Assembly: GCA_035524095.1 (NCBI GenBank)
Contig: DATKPK010000168.1
Span: forward strand, 1-20,521
From: DATJUF01 sp035524095
GTDB lineage: Bacteria > Desulfobacterota > Binatia > Binatales > Binataceae
Direction of reading: 5' to 3'
DNA: 20,521 bases
Below are positions 15,383-20,521 of this stretch, in pieces. Numbering within the stretch: the first letter of the stretch is position 1; each line of letters begins with the position of its first letter. Below the pieces are notes generated by a model. That model saw only the letters and a list, made by a program, of their open reading frames with translations. It ran no database searches and was not told where the DNA came from. Made by a program: the position numbers and the translations under genes.

Positions 15383-15766
15383 ATGACGTCCCGCTCCGAG
15401 ATTGAGGCACTGCTGCGAGGGCTTTATACCGCTCGAGTGCGTGGCGATCTCGCAGGAGTCTTGCAGCTCTTTTCGGTAACTGCAAAATTCGAAATCGCGT
15501 CCGCAAGCCATGGGAACCCGACCGCGGTCAACTCGCAGGGAACTGATGAACTTCGCCCATTGTTGACGCTCTTGATCAGGGCTTTCCGCCTCAGCGATCA
15601 TTCGATTCTCTCTTTGATTATTGACGGTTCCAATGCGGCGGTGCGATGGCGTGCCAGTGTCTATTCTCGAATCACTGGGGTAACCGTACCAACTGAATTT
15701 ATCGATATTGTTGAAGTCGACAGTGGACGCATAGCGTCCTTCGTCGAATTTTTTGTTCCGCGCTAA
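15383..15766 (+). CDS. SnoaL/NTF2-like protein
   Basis: A 127-residue protein of the cystatin-like NTF2/SnoaL fold. An N-terminal helix region (SEIEALLRGLYTARVRGDLA) leads to GVLQLFSVTAKFEIA, followed by alternating strands that end in EFIDIVEVDSGRIASFVEFF, the usual C-terminal signature. Family members are cyclases, isomerases, dehydratases or ligand binders, often in biosynthetic clusters; the reaction here cannot be read from sequence. I chose ATG 15383; an in-frame TTG at 15350 would add 11 residues. Neither has a clear ribosome binding site. It is on the same strand as the carrier protein, 156 bases downstream, and converges on the decarboxylase gene with 45 bases between. Confidence 0.75.
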   Translation: MTSRSEIEALLRGLYTARVRGDLAGVLQLFSVTAKFEIASASHGNPTAVNSQGTDELRPLLTLLIRAFRLSDHSILSLIIDGSNAAVRWRASVYSRITGVTVPTEFIDIVEVDSGRIASFVEFFVPR

Positions 15767-15811
15767 TCCATGCCACTGACCGATACAATATCGAGCCGAT
15801 CAACTTCGCGC

Positions 15812-17239
15812 TCACTGATCAGTTGCCTCTCTCGCGGACTCAAGGGCGCCCACAAGCTCGTCAATATCCTTCTCTGTTGTCTCACCACTGGTAATGCACG
15901 CGCGAATGACGTCGCGCCCCTCATATGCCGCAGAAGCGATCCAGGCTCGGCCACTGGCGAGGACTCGCCGCACTATAGTTTTCACTGCATGCTCTCGGTT
16001 CGGCGGCTCGATACATAGTACCGCTAGTGCCGATTGATTGGCTATGAGCCATTTTCGCGCGAGTAGCTCTCGCTCGAGCATCTTAGCTAGTTCGATCGAC
16101 CGCTCGACGTGTTGCGCGTAACCATCCCATCCAGCGGCGGCGAGCGAAAGAAAAAGGCGCAGGCCGAGAAATCGCCGCGACCATTGGACCGATGTCACGT
16201 AAGGATCGATCCCTGCGGTATTCGATGGCATGAAACTGGTCGCAGCCTGAAATGCTGACGAAAGCACCGGCGCATGCCTGGTGATGAACATGCCGCAGCC
16301 CATCGTTGTCGCGAACCACTTATGAGCGTCGATCGTAACTGAATCAGCAAGCTCAATACCGCTAAGGACCTTCCGAAATTTCGGAGATGCGATCAGCGCG
16401 CCCCCCCATGCCGCATCAATGTGCAGCCAAATATCGTCTCTCTGTGGAAGCTCGGCACAAGCTATAAGAGGATCGATCATGCCGGCATTGGTGGTCCCGG
16501 CTGTGGCCGCAATCATGACTGGTACGCAATCATTTTGACGATCTTCTCGAACGGCCGCATTCAACGCGTCCGAGTCCATCCGGCCGCATCCATCGGTGGC
16601 GACCAACCGAACCGCTGACCGGCCTATTCCGGCCTGATGAGCGATCTTTAACCATGCCAGGTGACTTTCGCGGGATACATAAAATACCGGAGGGCCTTTG
16701 AAGGCGCGTGCTCCCTCGGATGCGAAGTTTTCATTTGCCTTGGTCAAAGCGCAGATCAACCCAGTATAGTTCGCTTCAGATCCTCCGCTGGTAAAATGAC
16801 CGCTCGCGCTTGATGGAAAACTCATCCGTTCGGCGACGGCGCGAATAACATGCGCTTCGATCTCCACCGCTGCCGGTGAGGTTGTCGCTGTGGCGAGTTG
16901 TGGATTGAACGATGCTGCGACGCGATCGGCACACTGCGCCGGAAACGTAGGTGCCGGATTGAATAGTCCGAAATATCGCGGATGCGTCACGTGAACTAAG
17001 CCATGTTCCATCTGCTTAATCGTCCACGACAATATTTCGTCGATTGAGCGTGGCGACCGAAAATCAAAGCCCGCGAGTTCGTCTCTGAAACCTGCGAGAT
17101 CGAACGTCGGCATCACTGATCCGACGGCCACTCGCCGGCCCGCCTCGATCAGTTTACGCGTCAGGGAATCGTCGCTACGTTGGCGCTCGTCGGACGGCGG
17201 AAAAAATGTCGGACTCGGCTTCCATTGCCCGGATTCCAT
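15812..17239 (-). CDS. group II pyridoxal-phosphate-dependent amino acid decarboxylase
   Basis: A 475-residue PLP enzyme of the aromatic amino acid/glutamate/histidine decarboxylase group. Landmarks are the N-terminal WKPSPTFFPP, THPRYFGLFNPAPTFPA, GHFTSGGSEANYTGL, ATAGTTNAGMIDP, the WLHIDAAWGG aspartate that contacts the PLP ring, and SVTIDAHKWF with the Schiff-base Lys (K307). It should convert an amino acid to its amine and carbon dioxide; the substrate is not predictable here. ATG 17239 lies two bases after the stop of the metA-like gene (TAGAAATG), suggesting coupled translation; an upstream ATG at 17287 would overlap that gene by 46 bases. Clustering with metY and metA makes a sulfur amino acid a reasonable but unproven substrate. 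Confidence 0.9.
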   Translation of the reverse strand: MESGQWKPSPTFFPPSDERQRSDDSLTRKLIEAGRRVAVGSVMPTFDLAGFRDELAGFDFRSPRSIDEILSWTIKQMEHGLVHVTHPRYFGLFNPAPTFPAQCADRVAASFNPQLATATTSPAAVEIEAHVIRAVAERMSFPSSASGHFTSGGSEANYTGLICALTKANENFASEGARAFKGPPVFYVSRESHLAWLKIAHQAGIGRSAVRLVATDGCGRMDSDALNAAVREDRQNDCVPVMIAATAGTTNAGMIDPLIACAELPQRDDIWLHIDAAWGGALIASPKFRKVLSGIELADSVTIDAHKWFATTMGCGMFITRHAPVLSSAFQAATSFMPSNTAGIDPYVTSVQWSRRFLGLRLFLSLAAAGWDGYAQHVERSIELAKMLERELLARKWLIANQSALAVLCIEPPNREHAVKTIVRRVLASGRAWIASAAYEGRDVIRACITSGETTEKDIDELVGALESAREATDQ

Positions 17240-17241
17240 TT

Positions 17242-18225
17242 CTATTCTTGGGGATGCATCCCGAAACCATTGTTCGCGCCGCGACATTTGTGCGTCGCTA
17301 AATACTCAATCCAATTTGAGTATATGCAAACTGCCGGCTCCCGCCATGTATACGAACGCTTGTTCTCTACGCTGGCAGTTGGGAAACGTGAGACTAGATC
17401 GGCATTGCGATTACTCAACGCCTGTTTCCGAAATGCCGACAACGTAACCGCGGCGTCCAAATCGAAATAGCCGAATGGCATCTCAGGATAGTCGTCTCTC
17501 TCTCCTGTCAGAAACCTTGCCACGTCGCGGCGATACTCGCGAAGCAGTGTATCTGGTTGATATTCCGGATGGCCTTGGAAGAAGACAAATAGACTATTCC
17601 GATGCTTGATGAACAGATCGGCACCCGTGCCTGCCGATCGCGCCAGAATTTGATAATCACGCTGAACCAGTAACTCTTCGGGAACACCATTGTACCGCGA
17701 ATGCGGCACGCTCCATCGTTCTGGAACATCTGCGACGATCCCGTGCTCCGATGACTTTACGCACTCAAATACCCCGGATAGTTTTTGCGGCAGCGGCTGG
17801 CGCTCGATGCTGTCTAAATGGAGCACTGCGGCATGCGCCGCAAGGCACGACCAGACCGTCGAAGTCGTATGGTCCTCCGCCCAGTCGATAAGCTTCGTCA
17901 ACGAAATCCAATAAGGCTCTTCCTCAAGCTTGAATGCACGCGGCTCGGTCCCCGTAACGATTAGTCCATCGAGGCGGCTTTCCCATAGTTCGCTCGGCCT
18001 TTCGTAATTCTGATAGAGATGCGCTTGCGCTACTTCTCCGCGCGGAACCTCGGGCAATGCGAAATAGCGCAGTTGAACTGTCTGTCCAACTGACGAGGCC
18101 TCCAGTAGATCCTGAAACTGCCGCTCCGTCGTGCGCAAGGCCGCGTCTGGCATGTTGTTGACGATTCCTATGACAATCGGTTCGCCACGCGCGAGAGACC
18201 CGCCAGATTGTTCACTGAGTATCAT
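17242..18225 (-). CDS. metA: homoserine O-succinyltransferase-like enzyme (MetA family)
   Basis: A 327-residue class I glutamine amidotransferase-like acyltransferase that activates homoserine at its hydroxyl for methionine synthesis. The nucleophile C127 lies in WSCLAAH, and the H219 and E221 of the triad lie in FQGHPEY. DGLIVTGTEPRA, GVFE and PHSRYNG are also family motifs. The N-terminal motif is VNNMPDAALRTTERQF, where the E. coli type has LNLMPLKIETE, so it belongs to a divergent MetA clade and its acyl donor (succinyl- or acetyl-CoA) is uncertain. It lies 26 bases downstream of metY, and its stop codon lies two bases before the preferred decarboxylase start, so the three genes form one operon. 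Confidence 0.85.
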   Translation of the reverse strand: MILSEQSGGSLARGEPIVIGIVNNMPDAALRTTERQFQDLLEASSVGQTVQLRYFALPEVPRGEVAQAHLYQNYERPSELWESRLDGLIVTGTEPRAFKLEEEPYWISLTKLIDWAEDHTTSTVWSCLAAHAAVLHLDSIERQPLPQKLSGVFECVKSSEHGIVADVPERWSVPHSRYNGVPEELLVQRDYQILARSAGTGADLFIKHRNSLFVFFQGHPEYQPDTLLREYRRDVARFLTGERDDYPEMPFGYFDLDAAVTLSAFRKQALSNRNADLVSRFPTASVENKRSYTWREPAVCIYSNWIEYLATHKCRGANNGFGMHPQE

Positions 18226-18251
18226 CGCCGTCTCGGGAATCGTGATTTCCT

Positions 18252-19538
18252 TTAGCGAAATTCTCGTCCTGCCGCGTTCAACGCCTGATCGAGGTCTTCG
18301 ATGATGTCATCAACATGCTCAATACCGACGCTGATTCGTATAGTCTCAGGTGTGACTCCTGCTATCGCCTGTTCTTCGGCCGACATTTGTCGATGCGTTG
18401 TTGACGCCGGATGACAAGCTAGAGATTTGGCGTCTCCGAGGTTCACCAGCCGCTTCACCAGCCGCAATGCATTGTAGAATCTACATCCCCCGTCGAAGCC
18501 GCCGCGCACACCAAAAGTGATTAGCGAACATGCCTGGCCATTCAGATATTTTAGCGCGAGTGGATAATAGCGATTGTCGGCAAAACCTACATAGTTAACC
18601 CAGCTTACGCGCGAGTCATCGCGCAGAAACTCGGCTACGCGCCGCCCGTTCTCTACATGGCGTTCGACTCGGAGAGCTACCGTCTCGATCCCTTGAAGCA
18701 GCAGGAAGGCGCTGAGCGGTGACAGCACCGAACCCATCGTTCGCTGATACACACTCCGGCATCGCCCGATATAAGCTGCCGGGCCAAAATGGTCATTATA
18801 AACGAGGCCATGATACGACGCGTCCGGTTCACTGAATGCTGGAAAGCGCCGGGCATGTTCAGCCCACGGGAACTTGCCGCTATCGACAATCGCGCCGCCG
18901 AGTGTCGTGCCGTGACCGCCCATGAATTTCGTCAAAGAATGTATGATGACGTCCGCCCCGTGTTCGAACGGCCGGAGCAGTACCGGGGTTGCCACTGTAT
19001 TGTCTACCAACAGTGGAACTTCGTGCCTATGGGCCACTTGAGCGAACGCCTCAAGATCGCAGATATTCCCAGCTGGATTGCCGACGCTTTCGCAAAATAC
19101 GCCTCGCGTATCTTCGTCAATTAGCTTTTCGATTGCCGCCGGACTATCACTTTCTGCGAATCGCACATTGATACCGAGTTGCGGGAGAATATGAGCAAAT
19201 AGCGTGTGGGTAGTGCCATAAAGCTGCGGCACCGAAATAATGTTCTTTCCATTCTGGACCAGATTCAGTACCGCAAAGTGCAGCGCGGCTTGGCCCGAGC
19301 TCACGGTAAGTGCGCCAACTCCGCCTTCGAGCGCGGCGACGCGCGCCTCCAAAACATCATTAGTGGGGTTGCTTATCCGGCCATAGCGATGGCCCGGGAT
19401 TTCCAAATTGAACAAGGCTGCGCCGTATTCGGCACTGTCGAACGCGTACGCGGCTGTCTGATAGATCGGCACCGCGACCGCCTTCGTGGTAGGATCAACT
19501 TCATATCCGCCGTGGACGGCGATCGTTTCTCTCCGCAC
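18252..19538 (-). CDS. metY: O-acyl-homoserine sulfhydrylase (MetY/MetZ-type, Cys/Met-metabolism PLP enzyme)
   Basis: A 428-residue PLP enzyme that replaces the acyl group of O-acetyl- or O-succinylhomoserine with sulfide to give homocysteine. Visible motifs are PIYQTAAYAF, HRYGRISNPTNDVLE, EGGVGALTVSSGQAA, CESVGNPAGNICDLE, the PLP-binding IIHSLTKFMGGHG (Schiff-base K204), the O-acetylhomoserine sulfhydrylase-type GLVY and CRSVYQRTMGSVLSPLSAFL, and SLACHPASTTHRQM. The length is typical of MetY, longer than MetB or MetC. The start is GTG 19538 with GGAGGAG upstream at somewhat long spacing. It is the first gene of the metY-metA-decarboxylase operon. Close relatives accept other thiols, so a non-methionine product is possible. 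Confidence 0.92.
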   Translation of the reverse strand: MRRETIAVHGGYEVDPTTKAVAVPIYQTAAYAFDSAEYGAALFNLEIPGHRYGRISNPTNDVLEARVAALEGGVGALTVSSGQAALHFAVLNLVQNGKNIISVPQLYGTTHTLFAHILPQLGINVRFAESDSPAAIEKLIDEDTRGVFCESVGNPAGNICDLEAFAQVAHRHEVPLLVDNTVATPVLLRPFEHGADVIIHSLTKFMGGHGTTLGGAIVDSGKFPWAEHARRFPAFSEPDASYHGLVYNDHFGPAAYIGRCRSVYQRTMGSVLSPLSAFLLLQGIETVALRVERHVENGRRVAEFLRDDSRVSWVNYVGFADNRYYPLALKYLNGQACSLITFGVRGGFDGGCRFYNALRLVKRLVNLGDAKSLACHPASTTHRQMSAEEQAIAGVTPETIRISVGIEHVDDIIEDLDQALNAAGREFR

Positions 19539-19554
19539 CTTGGAAGGTTCTCCT

Positions 19555-19574
19555 CCGCCAGTTTATTTCGGCGG
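19555..19574 (-). promoter_or_regulatory. hairpin directly before the metY ribosome binding site
   Basis: On the minus strand CCGCC (19574-19570), a ten-base loop and GGCGG (19559-19555) form a five-pair GC stem that runs directly into the Shine-Dalgarno GGAGGAG. It could hinder ribosome access. It does not match a known SAM riboswitch that I can recognise. Confidence 0.3.
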
Positions 19575-19584
19575 CCGGATAGGA

Positions 19585-19636
19585 TTAAGCAGAATTTAGC
19601 TTTATTTAGCCTAAATTGCTGACGTGGAGGTGTCAA
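19585..19636 (-). promoter_or_regulatory. metY promoter with overlapping 10-bp-phased repeats
   Basis: On the minus strand a perfect TTGACA lies at 19636-19631 and, 17 bases on, TAGGCT at 19613-19608 is a weak -10. Read on the plus strand, TTAAGC (19585-19590), TTTAGC (19595-19600) and TTTAGC (19605-19610) recur at exact 10-base steps across the -10 and expected start site, and AATTTAG (19593-19599) is mirrored by CTAAATT (19611-19617). This is the layout of a repressor operator on one DNA face. Confidence 0.45.
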
Positions 19637-19823
19637 GCACTGGAAGGTGTGATTAGCCTACTTGCGTCGCATTCTCTAAAGACGTTCAAAGCTTAAAACG
19701 GTAGCAAACAGTCGCTTGAAGAGGTAAGTTTCAGAACTGTACTGCAGTATTTGTCTTTCAGATGTTCTCCTTTCATTCTCCCGCACTCTGGTCGACCGAA
19801 AACTCCATTATTTCATCCGTAAG

Positions 19824-20521
19824 ATGAAAGCCCTTTCAACCACAAATAATCCGTCGCCTCTCAAAGCGTGGGTGCGGGCGCTTGAGTTAACCGCACCGAT
19901 TGAACGAGATCCCCCGACTATCCTCCCGGTTGTCGTGCAAAACCTGGCTGATCGGTTTGGCTCCGCTCTGGCCCTTGCCGGCGACGACGAACGGATGACC
20001 TTCCGCGAACTAGCCGAACAATCGAATCGCTATGCACGTTGGGCGCTAGGGCAGGGCATTATGCGCGGCGATGTCGTATGCCTATTGATGCCCAATTGTC
20101 CTCAGTATCTTGCCATCTGGCTGGGAATAACTCACATCGGTGGAATCGTTTCATTACTCAATGCTAATCTCACTGGTGACTCGCTCGCGCACGCCATCAA
20201 TATAGTCTCTCCCAACCTCGTCATCGTTGGCGCCGAGTTTGCTGATGCTCTTACTGAGGTTCTACCGCTACTCACTCCCAGAGTCGCAAGCTGGGTTTAT
20301 GGCGACGATGTTCTCGGGTTACCCAGAATCGATCAGGCGATCGCATGCGAGGCTGGAAGCAGCCTCGCCGATCTCGATTTTCCCTTGCCGACCATCTCTG
20401 ATCGCGCCCTCTACATTTATACCTCCGGCACGACAGGCCTGCCCAAGGCTGCCAATGTGAGCCATTTTCGCCTGATGCAATGGAGCTATTGGTTCGCCGG
20501 TTTGATGAATACTCAAAGCTC
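19824..20521 (+). CDS. acyl-CoA synthetase, FATP/VLACS-like AMP-binding enzyme, N-terminal part
   Basis: An open frame from ATG 19824 runs off the right edge after 232 codons. It reads as an adenylate-forming enzyme of the fatty acid transport protein/very-long-chain acyl-CoA synthetase group: RMTFRELAEQSNRYARWA, GDVVCLLMPNCPQYLAIWLG and IGGIVSLLNANLTGDSLAH are typical, and the AMP-binding signature YIYTSGTTGLPKAANVSH is intact. It should activate a fatty or other carboxylic acid with ATP and transfer it to CoA or possibly to a carrier protein. The start is not backed by a clear ribosome binding site. It is transcribed away from metY. The C-terminal adenylation domain is outside the window. 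Confidence 0.9.
   Translation, partial: MKALSTTNNPSPLKAWVRALELTAPIERDPPTILPVVVQNLADRFGSALALAGDDERMTFRELAEQSNRYARWALGQGIMRGDVVCLLMPNCPQYLAIWLGITHIGGIVSLLNANLTGDSLAHAINIVSPNLVIVGAEFADALTEVLPLLTPRVASWVYGDDVLGLPRIDQAIACEAGSSLADLDFPLPTISDRALYIYTSGTTGLPKAANVSHFRLMQWSYWFAGLMNTQS

Noticed and set aside
17242..17287. 46-base overlap of decarboxylase and metA-like genes as a real gene overlap
   Set aside because: The downstream ATG 17239 places the start just before the family's WKPSPTFF region and just after the metA stop, so the overlap is probably an artefact of the longest frame.

Overview
The window reads as a piece of chromosome from a Gram-negative bacterium of moderate GC content. The Wza-type outer-membrane polysaccharide export lipoprotein requires an outer membrane. 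Domain styles (GumC-like Wzz protein, REC-SpoIIE phosphatase, amino acid:carrier-protein ligase) would fit Acidobacteriota or Proteobacteria, but the sequence alone does not settle the phylum. No rRNA, tRNA or CRISPR array is visible.

Left part, 1-12337, all genes on +: an exopolysaccharide (EPS) locus that continues to the left of the window. It opens with the last codons of a probable rfbC, overlapped by rfbD. An O-acetyltransferase-like hexapeptide protein follows, then a single polypeptide carrying both a WecG/TagA glycosyltransferase and a polyprenyl-phosphate sugar-phosphate transferase, then rfbB. Next is a fusion of a nucleotidyltransferase-like domain, a hexapeptide domain and a shrunken sugar transferase-like tail; the active-site motifs of both enzymatic parts look lost. 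A complete partner-switching module is embedded next: REC-PP2C phosphatase, STAS antagonist and HATPase anti-sigma-type kinase. The export genes follow: a wza-like lipoprotein and a GumC/Wzz-like protein with a degenerate BY-kinase domain. dTDP-rhamnose genes make sugar donors, the fusion enzyme starts the repeat unit on the lipid carrier, the Wza and Wzz proteins export it, and the switch probably controls the locus. No intact rfbA, flippase or polymerase lies in the window.

Junction, 12338-12743: a non-coding stretch with eroded fragments of IS3-family transposase genes on the minus strand.

Right part, 12744-20521: what looks like a small amino-acid-based biosynthetic cluster. An acyl-CoA dehydrogenase-like flavoprotein and a class II synthetase-like amino acid:carrier-protein ligase are on -. 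A stand-alone carrier protein diverges from them, followed by a SnoaL/NTF2-like protein. A minus-strand operon metY - metA-like - group II PLP decarboxylase comes next, and a FATP-like acyl-CoA synthetase, divergent from metY, runs off the right edge. The suggested chemistry is loading of a small amino acid on the carrier protein, oxidation while tethered, and combination with an amine and/or a fatty acyl group. The product is unknown, and treating these genes as one pathway is inference. The metY upstream region has a good -35 box, three 10-bp-phased repeats and a hairpin before the ribosome binding site.
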